From the NCBI GenBank assembly GCA_002396885.1, contig DGXY01000119.1, forward strand, positions 29,688 to 93,687: a stretch of DNA of 64,000 nucleotides. Reading direction: 5' to 3'. This stretch comes from Akkermansiaceae bacterium UBA5020 (GTDB lineage: Bacteria; Verrucomicrobiota; Verrucomicrobiia; Verrucomicrobiales; DEV007). A program made the position numbers and the translations under genes. Below, piece after piece: positions 52,306 through 60,581 of the stretch; positions within the stretch are counted from its first letter, which is position 1; every line of letters starts with the position of its first letter. The notes beneath the pieces are model-generated. The model made no database searches. It was not told where the DNA came from and saw only the letters and a program-made list of their open reading frames with translations.

Positions 52306-55134
52306 ATGACATCCCGCGACATCCGGCAATCCTTCCTCGATTTCTTCGCCGAAAAGAAACACACCATCGTGCCCTCGGCCTCGCTGATGCCGACTTCACC
52401 GAACCTGCTCTTTACGAACGCGGGGATGAACCAGTTCATTCCCTATTTCCTCGGCACCGAGGCCGCTCCCTACGATCCGCCGCGGGCCGCCGATACGCAG
52501 AAATGCATCCGCGCCGGAGGCAAGCACAACGACCTCGATGATGTCGGCTACGATACCTATCACCACACCCTTTTCGAGATGCTGGGGAACTGGTCCTTCG
52601 GCGATTACTTCAAGGTCGAGGCGATCACCTGGGCCTGGGAGTTGTTGACGGAGCGCTGGAAGATGCCCGCGAACCGCCTCTACGCGACGGTCTACGCTCC
52701 GGCCGAAGGCGACCCGTCCGAGTTCGATCAGCAGGCCTACGACCTCTGGGCCGCGATCTTCACCAAGGCCGGACTCGATCCCGCGGTGCACATCGTCAAC
52801 GGCAACCGCAAGGACAACTTCTGGATGATGGGCGAGACCGGGCCCTGCGGTCCCTGCTCCGAGATCCACGTCGACCTGACCCCTGACGGAGACACCAAAG
52901 GCAGCCTCGTGAACATGGGCGATGCCCGCTGCATCGAGATCTGGAACCTCGTTTTCATCCAGTTCAACGCGAACGAAGACGGCACCTTCCGCCCTCTCCC
53001 CGCCTGCCACGTCGACACGGGGATGGGTTTCGAGCGCGCCTGCGCTGTCATCCAGGGCACGAAGGGTCTCACCGATTTCTCCAGGCTCGCCTCGAACTAC
53101 GACACCGACGTCTTCACCCCGATCTTCGCGAAGCTTTCCGAGCTCACCGGCAAGACCTATACCTCGACTGTCCCCGAAGGCGGCCAGCGCCATAGTCTTA
53201 GCGAACAGGAGCAGATCGACGTCGCCTATCGCGTCATCGGCGATCACATCCGCACCGTCAGCTTTGCCATCGCCGATGGGATCGAACCCGGCAACGGCGG
53301 GAGAAACTATGTGATCCGCAACATTCTCCGCCGCGCCGTGCGGTTTGGCCGCGTCCTCGGCTTTGATGCGGAGAATCCCTTCCTCCACCAGCTTGTGCCC
53401 ATCCTTGCGGCGGAATTTGGCGGGGTTTTCCCCGAGCTCATGGCCCGCCAAGAGAAAATCACCGCCGTCCTGAAGGCTGAGGAGGAGCAATTCAACCGCA
53501 CCCTCGACCGCGGCCTCAAGCTCTTTGACGAAGCCTCCGCCAAGGTGAACGTCGGTGGACTCTTCCCCGCCGCGACCGTGGTGAAACTCTGGGAGACCTT
53601 CGGTTTCCCCACCGATCTCACCCAGCTCCTCCTCGACGAGCGCCAACTCGCGAGCGACCCCGCGGAAGTCGCGCGTCTTGTCGAGGCGCACAAGAGCACC
53701 GGCGCTGAGGGCCAGAAGACCGCCGTGGTGGAAGCCGTCACGATCGAGACCGATGTGAAGACGGCCTTTGTCGGCTTCGAGCAGGACGAAACCGAGGCCA
53801 CCGTGACCGAGTGGATCGAGAACGGTTCGGGCACCTTCGCAATCGTCGACCGAAGTCCCTTCTACATCGAGAAGGGCGGCCAGCTCGGCGACACCGGCAT
53901 CCTCGTCGCGAACGGGGAAAACATCCCCGTGCTCTCCGTCCTCGGCGTGGGCGAGGCGACCGTGCTGCAGATCGGAAAACTTCCTGACAAATCGACCAAC
54001 ACCGTGACCTTGAAGTTGGAAACGACCCGTCGCCGTGCCATCGAGGCGCATCACACCGCGACCCACCTTTTTCACTGGGCCCTTCACCAGGTCGTCAGTC
54101 CCGACGCCACCCAGCAGGGTTCGCTCGTGGCGCCGGACCGCCTCCGCTTCGACTTCAACTCCGCCGCCGTGACCCACGAGCAGATCGCCAAGATCGAGGC
54201 CGAGGTGAATCAATGCATCCGGGCGAATGATCCCGTTTCGATTTCCGAGGTACCCCAGTCCGAAGTGAAGGGACGGCCAGGCATCATGCAGTTCTTCGGC
54301 GACAAATACGGCGACAAGGTCCGCGTCGTGCAGGTCGGCGGCAAGGCGGGCGCCTTCGACGGCTATTCCATGGAACTCTGTGGTGGCACCCACGTGAAAA
54401 CGACGGGAGCGATCGGTTACTTCAAGATCAAGAGCGAAGGCGCTGTCGCCGCCGGGATCCGCCGCGTCGAGGCCGTCTGTGGAGAAGCCGCCAAGGCCGT
54501 CATCGCCGAGGAAGCCGAGCGCCTCGCCACTGAGTTCGCCGATGCGGTCCACAAGCTCGCCGCCGCCAACACGAAGCTGAAGGAACTCGGCAAATCCCAT
54601 GTCGAGACCGACGAGAGCGACACCCTCTCCGCGCTCATCGCGAAGGACCTCGCCTCCGGCGATCTCGCCGGGGCGAATGCCCACGCGAAGCAATTCGAGG
54701 CCCATCGCGACGCCGTCCGCGCTGCCGCGGTGCAGGCCGAGAAGGCGGTGAAGAAAGCCTCGGCCGGAGCCGCCGCCGGCATCGCCTCGCAGTGGTATGA
54801 AGAGACCCTCGCGAGCGAAGCCGGTCGCTTCTGGGCCGGTTTGCTGCCCGGAGACTCGGCGGAACTCCTCCAGGAAGCGATGAACACGGTGAAGGCGCGC
54901 CAGTTCACCGGCATCGTCGCGATGGCCCTCGTCGAGGAAGGCACCGTCCACCTCGGCGTCATCGTCCACCCTGACAGTGCCGCCCAAGCGAAGGCTGGAG
55001 ACCTCGTCCGCGAGGCCCTCGCCGTCGCCGGAGGCAAGGGAGGCGGACGCCCCGAAATGGCTCGTGGCGCCGCCCCCGGTGGCGAAGCCGAGGCTGAAGC
55101 GATCCTCGCAAAGGTGCGGGAATTGTTGGGGTAA
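52306..55134 (+). CDS. alaS: Alanyl-tRNA synthetase
   Basis: A 942-residue class II synthetase that charges tRNA-Ala and edits mischarged Ser and Gly. The start at 52306 gives the normal beginning TSRDIRQSFLDFFAEKKH, followed by LLFTNAGMNQF, DLDDVGYDTYHHTLFEMLGNWS and GPCGPCSEIH. The editing domain carries the zinc motif HHTATHLFHWAL and CGGTHVKTTGAIGYFKI. The C-terminal C-Ala domain ends with GGKGGGRPEMARGA, the DHHA1 glycine-rich motif. The protein is slightly longer than E. coli AlaS (876), mainly in the editing and C-Ala linker region. Confidence 0.97.
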   Translation: MTSRDIRQSFLDFFAEKKHTIVPSASLMPTSPNLLFTNAGMNQFIPYFLGTEAAPYDPPRAADTQKCIRAGGKHNDLDDVGYDTYHHTLFEMLGNWSFGDYFKVEAITWAWELLTERWKMPANRLYATVYAPAEGDPSEFDQQAYDLWAAIFTKAGLDPAVHIVNGNRKDNFWMMGETGPCGPCSEIHVDLTPDGDTKGSLVNMGDARCIEIWNLVFIQFNANEDGTFRPLPACHVDTGMGFERACAVIQGTKGLTDFSRLASNYDTDVFTPIFAKLSELTGKTYTSTVPEGGQRHSLSEQEQIDVAYRVIGDHIRTVSFAIADGIEPGNGGRNYVIRNILRRAVRFGRVLGFDAENPFLHQLVPILAAEFGGVFPELMARQEKITAVLKAEEEQFNRTLDRGLKLFDEASAKVNVGGLFPAATVVKLWETFGFPTDLTQLLLDERQLASDPAEVARLVEAHKSTGAEGQKTAVVEAVTIETDVKTAFVGFEQDETEATVTEWIENGSGTFAIVDRSPFYIEKGGQLGDTGILVANGENIPVLSVLGVGEATVLQIGKLPDKSTNTVTLKLETTRRRAIEAHHTATHLFHWALHQVVSPDATQQGSLVAPDRLRFDFNSAAVTHEQIAKIEAEVNQCIRANDPVSISEVPQSEVKGRPGIMQFFGDKYGDKVRVVQVGGKAGAFDGYSMELCGGTHVKTTGAIGYFKIKSEGAVAAGIRRVEAVCGEAAKAVIAEEAERLATEFADAVHKLAAANTKLKELGKSHVETDESDTLSALIAKDLASGDLAGANAHAKQFEAHRDAVRAAAVQAEKAVKKASAGAAAGIASQWYEETLASEAGRFWAGLLPGDSAELLQEAMNTVKARQFTGIVAMALVEEGTVHLGVIVHPDSAAQAKAGDLVREALAVAGGKGGGRPEMARGAAPGGEAEAEAILAKVRELLG

Positions 55135-55192
55135 GGAGGTCGGAAGTCGAGACGGCTTCCCCCTTCCAACGGACCCTCGTTCCACCGGATCC

Positions 55193-55987
55193 TTACTCCC
55201 GGACCAAGGTCACCTTGGTGACGGCGGGAAGGCCGCTGCCATCCAATCCGAAGGCGGTCACTTTCACCCGGGTGCGGTCGGTCGCGGGACGGATTCGCGC
55301 ACTCCATCGGGTTCCATCGCTGCTCAGCTTGGCGAATTTTGATCGTTTTCCCTGTTCCTTGATCAGGACACGATCGACACTGAAAGTGGCTGAGGTATCG
55401 CCCTTGAGTTTGATGGACGGGCGACTCGTCCGGAGAAGGCGGCCGCCATCGACCGCGACCGTGGTCTCGGGAATCACGGCGAGGGTGGTGGATTGTGCGC
55501 CGGCGACTGCCGAGGTGGAGACGCAATTCAGAATCGAAATCGGTGCGTCAAAACGGATGATGCCGTGGGAAAATCCATTTGTCGTCGTGAGCGTGTTTCC
55601 GGCCACCGACACACCACTGGCTAACCCGGAGAGAATGGTGAAGGGCTGGTCGAAAGCGTAACTATCAGACCGCCAAAACACCACATAGAGCATCAGACCC
55701 GTGATGGGTCGGCTCAGCGTGAACCGGAAATCGGAACCGCCGCTGTGCTCCAGGCAACCTTGAGTGGCGGAGAGAGGCGCCCCCGAATAATCCGGCCCGC
55801 TCAAATCGCCAGAGAAGGTCCCCGGACTGCCGAGTTGCGTGGCGGTAATGGTGACTGGCCCGAGTGTTCCCTCCGCACTCATGGCTCCGGGATTGATCGT
55901 TGTCCAAAATGCCGTAACGGTCTGTGCGGAGGCCGAAAAAACAGGGGCGAGGAACAGACCGAGGCAGAGGCAAAGCGTGCTTTTCAT
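55193..55987 (-). CDS. Secreted beta-rich protein, function unknown
   Basis: A 264-residue protein with a signal peptide (LCLCLGLFLAPVFSASAQ). The mature part is rich in Ser, Thr and Gly and looks beta-stranded: SDFRFTLSRPITGLMLYVVFW and PFTILSGLASGVSVAGN. The pattern resembles extracellular PEP-CTERM-like beta-sandwich proteins, but no sorting tail is visible. The second part (SIKLKGDTSATFSVDRVLIKEQGKR) may form another small domain. No family assigned. It converges with alaS at 58 bases. Confidence 0.65.
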   Translation of the reverse strand: MKSTLCLCLGLFLAPVFSASAQTVTAFWTTINPGAMSAEGTLGPVTITATQLGSPGTFSGDLSGPDYSGAPLSATQGCLEHSGGSDFRFTLSRPITGLMLYVVFWRSDSYAFDQPFTILSGLASGVSVAGNTLTTTNGFSHGIIRFDAPISILNCVSTSAVAGAQSTTLAVIPETTVAVDGGRLLRTSRPSIKLKGDTSATFSVDRVLIKEQGKRSKFAKLSSDGTRWSARIRPATDRTRVKVTAFGLDGSGLPAVTKVTLVRE

Positions 55988-56108
55988 GGGATGCGGTAAT
56001 GACGGACCAGTGTGCTCGACCATTCGATTCATCACAATGATTATAAAAAAGAATCCCGTTTTGTGACCTCACCTGAGAATCGGCAGTGTATGCTTTTCAG
56101 AGATTCTG

Positions 56109-56972
56109 ATGAGAGCTACGTTCTACCCCGCCTCTGCCCTTCTTCATCGGATCCTGCCGTTCTTGCTTGCGCTTGCCGCGATCCTTCCAGCCTCCCCCGC
56201 CCGGGCGCAGATCGTGGGTAAAAGGATCGAAGCCCCGAAATCCGCGCGCCTCAAGACCCTCTCGATCCGCGAATCGACCCTCTCTTCGATCGTCACGAAG
56301 GCCTCGGCCACGTATCGCAAGGAGGCGGGCGCGCAGGGTTTTCTCCTCGAATCGAGCGATGGCGAACCCGTCGTGGAATGGAAGATCGGTGGGGAAGTGC
56401 ACCCCCTGCCGGAAGGGGTCCCGGCTCCGGCACGCGTCGTTGAAAAGCGGGTCAAACTGATCCCGCACGAGGACAAACTCTTCCTCAAAATCGAAATCCT
56501 CGCCAAAGGTGCTCCCGACCGCGTCGAGGAAGAGGTGCGGTTTTCGGGCACCTACGAGGCGACCCTTCTGGAAGGCTCTTTTCAGGCCGATCAGAACGGT
56601 GGAAAACGGAAAGTCCGCATCGCCGCCACGGATCATGAGCGATATCTCAAGGACGTGCAAAAGGCGTTTTTCGGCGAGGCCATGCTGGCCAAACACGCCG
56701 ATTCCTTTCGGCGGCAACTCACCGGCCTGCTTGAGCAAAAAGTCACCGATCCGGGCGCCGCGCCCGCGTCGGAGATCGAGATGGCGAGAGCGCTCCTCAC
56801 CATCGTCAAAGCTCACCCGGAGACCTTTGTCGTGACGGTGACACCGTCCTTCGAGTCGGATCCCGAGATCTTCGAAATCGAGGGCGACACGATGCGGTCA
56901 ACGACGGAAACGCAAAAGAGCACGCTGCGCTTCGATGCCAAGCTGCCCGCGGTGATGCGCGGCGCACCCTAA
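56109..56972 (+). CDS. Secreted protein, function unknown
   Basis: A 287-residue protein with a signal peptide (ILPFLLALAAILPASPARAQ). The mature part has mixed beta-strand and helix character: SLLSS-type ESTLSSIVTKAS, EPVVEWKIGGEVHPL, DKLFLKIEILAKGAP and a helical stretch LKDVQKAFFGEAMLAKHADSF, then VVTVTPSFESDPEIFEIEG. I do not recognise a domain. Its stop overlaps that of the converging methyltransferase gene by a few bases, so the two transcripts share an end. Confidence 0.65.
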   Translation: MRATFYPASALLHRILPFLLALAAILPASPARAQIVGKRIEAPKSARLKTLSIRESTLSSIVTKASATYRKEAGAQGFLLESSDGEPVVEWKIGGEVHPLPEGVPAPARVVEKRVKLIPHEDKLFLKIEILAKGAPDRVEEEVRFSGTYEATLLEGSFQADQNGGKRKVRIAATDHERYLKDVQKAFFGEAMLAKHADSFRRQLTGLLEQKVTDPGAAPASEIEMARALLTIVKAHPETFVVTVTPSFESDPEIFEIEGDTMRSTTETQKSTLRFDAKLPAVMRGAP

Positions 56973-58048
56973 CATCGTTCGAAAAAGAGGGTGAACTCGT
57001 GCCGGTTGTAAGTGAGGTGGGTTTTGGCGGTGAGCCGCAAGCCCGATCGGCCGGCGGTATCGATCGTTTCCCGCAGTAGCGCGAGAGGCTCTCCGATCGA
57101 TTCAATCCGCGGCAGTTTCAGGGTAAAGACGACGAGTCCACCCTCTTTGAGAAAGCGGGAGAGTCGGATCACCTGCGCGATCGACTCCTCAGGCGGTCCA
57201 TTCATGTCATCGAGCAGGGCATCATAGGAGAGCCCGGCCGGAGGCACGAAGCGTGCGACATCGTCGTGGACGAAGGTTAGTCCCGCCTTGCCCGCGAGCC
57301 GTGGATCGAGCGGCGCGCGGTCGATCGCGGTGACCCGCTGCCCGCGGGCGAGGAGTTCCGAGGTCATTCCGCCGGGACAAGCCCCGAGTTCGAGCCAATG
57401 CGATCCTGCGGCGAGCGGCGGTCGATGCAAGCGCAGATAATGAAGAGCCTCGGCAATCTTCGCTCCGGCCCGACTGATCGTGTCGGGTTCGTGCTGGGCG
57501 ATGTAGCGGCTCCCGCCTGGATAAAAGCCGTTCGCGGACCGGGGTGTCGCCATCCCGGCATAGAGTCCCTCTTTACCCACGAGGACAAAGAGGGTTTCGC
57601 GATCGGGCTCTTGCTCCTCGACCGTCTTGGCAGGAAGACCCGGGAACAAGAGGACGAGGCGTCCGCGGAGATTCGCGGCGAGGTGACGGAAGTAGCGATC
57701 GGGCGAGGTCGGGTGGAGCGGCCCGACAAAAACCCCCTGCGGAGCACGATCCCCGAATTTTGTCTTCAGCGTCTGAGCGGCCTTCTCGATGAATCCCTCG
57801 ATTTTCGCCGGCTGGCAGGGCCAGGCGTGCTCGATCGGGAGATTCCATCGGACGAAGATGCCGCCGCCCGAGTCCCGGATGGCGTCGGGAGTTGGGGTTC
57901 GGATCCAGCAATACTCCTGCCCGAGCCGCTTTGTCGAGACAGCACCGACGGACGCGAGGATTTCGGGTAAGATCCCCTCGAAGATCGCGGGGACGCGCAC
58001 GAGCCAGGGCGCAAGGGTTGGCACGGAGACCTCGGAGGTGTCGGACAT
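56969..58048 (-). CDS. RlmM-like 23S rRNA 2'-O-methyltransferase (FtsJ fold)
   Basis: A 359-residue protein whose second half is an FtsJ-type SAM methyltransferase: HWLELGACPGGMTSELL is the SAM loop, then VTAIDRAPLDPRL, VHDDVARFVPP, YDALLDDMNGPPEES and LVVFTLKLPRIES with the catalytic Lys. The first half (AIFEGILPEILASVGA and after) fits the RNA-binding part of RlmM, the enzyme that methylates the ribose of C2498 in E. coli 23S rRNA. The total length matches RlmM (366). The exact target here is inferred. Start options are ATG 58048 and ATG 58060; a GGAGG lies 13 bases before the latter. Confidence 0.8.
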   Translation of the reverse strand: MSDTSEVSVPTLAPWLVRVPAIFEGILPEILASVGAVSTKRLGQEYCWIRTPTPDAIRDSGGGIFVRWNLPIEHAWPCQPAKIEGFIEKAAQTLKTKFGDRAPQGVFVGPLHPTSPDRYFRHLAANLRGRLVLLFPGLPAKTVEEQEPDRETLFVLVGKEGLYAGMATPRSANGFYPGGSRYIAQHEPDTISRAGAKIAEALHYLRLHRPPLAAGSHWLELGACPGGMTSELLARGQRVTAIDRAPLDPRLAGKAGLTFVHDDVARFVPPAGLSYDALLDDMNGPPEESIAQVIRLSRFLKEGGLVVFTLKLPRIESIGEPLALLRETIDTAGRSGLRLTAKTHLTYNRHEFTLFFERC

Positions 58049-58172
58049 GGTCCCGTTCATCGCGCCGGACTCGCCTCCGTGCAAGTCACGGAGGACGGCT
58101 AATCCGTTGACAGTCGCCCGGATCGGGCTTTTACTGCCGCCCGGTCATTTTCGGCCGGCGCATCGATGCGAT

Positions 58173-58246
58173 GGCGAGGTCGCCAAGTGGTAAGGCCGGG
58201 CTCTGCAAAAGCCCTATCGCGGGTTCGATTCCCGCCCTCGCCTCCA
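58173..58246 (+). tRNA. tRNA-Cys (anticodon GCA)
   Basis: A full cloverleaf: acceptor GGCGAGG with CCTCGCC, anticodon loop with GCA between CGGGCTCT and AAAGCCC, and T-arm CGGGTTCGATTCCCG. The discriminator is U, as needed for cysteine tRNA, and CCA is encoded (58244-58246). Confidence 0.97.
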
Positions 58247-58343
58247 TCGCTTTGCCCGGCAAAGCAGGGATCCCCCTGCGGGGAGAGAATCGATCGAGGT
58301 TCCTGCGAAGTTTCCCGTCGGCCCGAGGGGCGCGCCACCCTCC

Positions 58344-59270
58344 TCAACGGGCCGGGCTCCCTTCCTCGAGACGGAGAGCCTCGGCGTAACGCTTCCCGAT
58401 CTCGAGAGTCCCGGCGGCGGTGAAATGGGTGTGGCTCGGCGGCAGGGTCTCGGCTCCCGAAGTATCAACGTAGGCGCAATCCGGCAAGGCCTCGGCGACC
58501 GCCTTCTGGGCGGCGATGACGGCTGGCATGTGAGGATTTTTCCCATTGCCGAAGCGGGTGTTCACTCCTAACAAAAGCACCAAATCCGGAGCCTCGAGAT
58601 CGCGGCGCAGACGCTCGAGCATGGCTCGGAGATTGTCCTCGTAGCGCGGGGCGTGCTCCGCGGTGGCGTCGCTCTCGCCCTGCACCCAGACAAGGGCGCG
58701 GGGCCGCAGGGTGATGCCCTCGGACTTCGCCGCAGCGATGGCTTTGCGGTATTCATCGACGAGGGCGCGGTAGCAGGCCCCGTCGGGATCCTGCAAGGTC
58801 GGGCCCCAATCCCTGGCGACCGAGGTGCCGCTGAAGGCGACCTTCAATACCGCGAGGGGAAGGGGGGCCGCGGCCGCGAGGGAGCGCGCGAAGGTGATCT
58901 CGGGACCGAAGCCGCCCCCGGCCTTGGCGAAGTTGCCGTATTGACGCTTCGCATCCGGATGCGGAGGTTTGGCCGCTGCCGCGGATTCCCGGGTGAGCGG
59001 TTGACCGAGCGGTTGGGGACACAGGTTGGTCCAGCCACCTCCGCCCAGGGAATCATGCTGGTCCGGGGGCGGATCGCCGCAGCGCCACCAGAAAAGGATC
59101 GTCTCATCGGAGGGATCGGCGGGCAACTCCGCGGCCGGCGCGTCAAAACCCACGGCATTTGACTGTCCCGCGACCAAAAGGAGATCACGGGTTTCATCGG
59201 ACCGCAGCGGGGAAAGGGCGACAAAGGTCGCGATCACAAGAAGGGATGGAAAGCGGATTGAACAATTCAT
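58344..59270 (-). CDS. Secreted SASA/DUF303-type carbohydrate esterase
   Basis: A 308-residue protein with a signal peptide (FPSLLVIATFVALSPLRS) and an SGNH-fold domain of the sialate O-acetylesterase type. Block I is LLLVAGQSNAVGFDAP with the nucleophile Ser, the Gly block is VAFSGTSVARDWG, WVQGESDAT is the characteristic block III, and the Asp-His pair stands in THFTAAGTLEIGKRYAEAL. It would remove acetyl groups from sugars outside the cytosol. The start at 59270 gives the leader; a longer frame upstream is not plausible. It diverges from the zeta-toxin-like fragment. Confidence 0.87.
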   Translation of the reverse strand: MNCSIRFPSLLVIATFVALSPLRSDETRDLLLVAGQSNAVGFDAPAAELPADPSDETILFWWRCGDPPPDQHDSLGGGGWTNLCPQPLGQPLTRESAAAAKPPHPDAKRQYGNFAKAGGGFGPEITFARSLAAAAPLPLAVLKVAFSGTSVARDWGPTLQDPDGACYRALVDEYRKAIAAAKSEGITLRPRALVWVQGESDATAEHAPRYEDNLRAMLERLRRDLEAPDLVLLLGVNTRFGNGKNPHMPAVIAAQKAVAEALPDCAYVDTSGAETLPPSHTHFTAAGTLEIGKRYAEALRLEEGSPAR

Positions 59271-59306
59271 CGGAACACAATCGTATGAAATACGAGAAGA
59301 AGCCTC

Positions 59307-59520
59307 ATGACTCCGACCCTCCCCATCATCGGCGGTGGCAACGGCGCGGGCAAGACCACATTGGCGCGGGAGCTCTTTCCCCGGCGCGGGCTGAGGCGAC
59401 TTCTCAATGCCGACAAAATCGCTCGCGGTGGCGACGATGCGCGAGGCGAGAGAACAGTGATTTCGAGTCTTGCTAGGATAGGTCTCGATCGGGTCCGCTC
59501 CGGCCTCGAAGCCGGACGCG
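59307..59520 (+). pseudogene. Zeta-toxin-like P-loop kinase fragment
   Basis: The frame starts with PIIGGGNGAGKTTLARELFPRRG, the Walker A loop of zeta-toxin-type small-molecule kinases, then LLNADKIARG and RIGLDRVRSGLEAG, which correspond to the family's NADxIAxG and the following helix. After about 70 residues the similarity stops and the frame runs on, without sense, into the start of the next gene in another frame. No antitoxin gene is adjacent. It is best seen as a truncated remnant; the coordinates give only the recognisable part. Confidence 0.65.
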
Positions 59521-59644
59521 TCAGTCAGATGCCGCGCTTGGCCTGCTGCGGCAGCGGAGGCGCGGTTGGAGAAACGAATCCCCCTGACGTGACCGGGGAA
59601 GTTCTCGCCGAATCCGCGATTCACGTTACCTTCGAGGCTCCCCC

Positions 59645-60532
59645 ATGTCCCCCCGTCCCCCCAAGTCCGCCGTCCTCGGGGCGATTATCGCCTTCGGATT
59701 CTGGGGGACGCTGCCGGTCTTTTGGAAACAGCTCAGCCATCTCGGCGCCGACCTCACCCTTTCCCACCGCGTCGCCTGGACGATGCTGACGGTCTTGCCT
59801 CTGCTCGCGTGGCGGGGTGAACTGAGCACCTGGTTCGAGGCCCTGACAAAACGCTCGAATCTCCTCGCCCACGCCTTCTCGGGACTCCTCCTCACCATCA
59901 ACTGGGGCACCTTCATCTGGGCGGCGAACCACGACCGCATCGTCGATTGCAGCCTCGGGTATTTCATCAATCCGCTCCTCAACGTCTTCATCGGCAGTCT
60001 CCTTCTCGGTGAAACCCTCAATCTGCTGCAGAAGGTGAGCATCGCCTGCGCCGCCCTTGGGGTGGTCATGCAGATTGTCGCCCTCGGTAGCTTTCCCTGG
60101 ATCGGGGTGATCCTCGCCCTGAGCATGGCCTTCTACGGACTCGCCCGCCGTCGCAGTGCCCTCGGATCATTGAGCGGTCTCGCCACGGAGACGCTCGTCT
60201 TTCTGCCCGTCGCTGCGGGTTATCTGATCTGGTCGGGTGCGGAAGGGCGCGAATTGTGGGGTCGTCAGGATTTCCACGACCTTGCCTGCATCGGAGCCCT
60301 CGGCATCGTCACTGCGATTCCTTTGCTCGGCTTCGCCCACGCCGCGAGAAAGCTGCCCTTTTCCCTGCTCGGCGTGCTGCAGTTTCTCGCGCCGACGGGA
60401 CAGTTCCTCACCGGTGTCTTCATCTACCACGAGCCCTTCTCGATGCGCAGCCTCGCCTCCTTCGTTTGCATCTGGGTGGGTGTCGTGTTGTTTTGTGTGG
60501 ATCTGTGGAGGCGGGAACGCGCGAGCCGTTGA
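59645..60532 (+). CDS. rarD: RarD-type EamA transporter
   Basis: A 295-residue inner-membrane protein with ten helices in the DMT/EamA pattern. The first helix block AVLGAIIAFGFWGTLPVFWKQL and the segment LLLTINWGTFIWAANHDRIVDCSLGYFINPLLNV are strong marks of RarD. It closes with FLAPTGQFLTGVFIYHEPF and FVCIWVGVVLFCVDLW. RarD proteins were described for chloramphenicol sensitivity; the natural substrate is unknown. The ATG at 59645 overlaps the tail of the truncated zeta-toxin-like frame in another frame. Confidence 0.92.
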   Translation: MSPRPPKSAVLGAIIAFGFWGTLPVFWKQLSHLGADLTLSHRVAWTMLTVLPLLAWRGELSTWFEALTKRSNLLAHAFSGLLLTINWGTFIWAANHDRIVDCSLGYFINPLLNVFIGSLLLGETLNLLQKVSIACAALGVVMQIVALGSFPWIGVILALSMAFYGLARRRSALGSLSGLATETLVFLPVAAGYLIWSGAEGRELWGRQDFHDLACIGALGIVTAIPLLGFAHAARKLPFSLLGVLQFLAPTGQFLTGVFIYHEPFSMRSLASFVCIWVGVVLFCVDLWRRERASR

Positions 60533-60581
60533 AAGGACCGACCTTCCTCACGAGCGCAGCGGAGGCAGCTTCATCGACCCC

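Noticed and set aside
52396..55185. 929-codon open frame antisense to alaS
   Set aside because: It has no recognisable domain and mirrors the codon pattern of alaS; long antisense frames are expected at this GC content.
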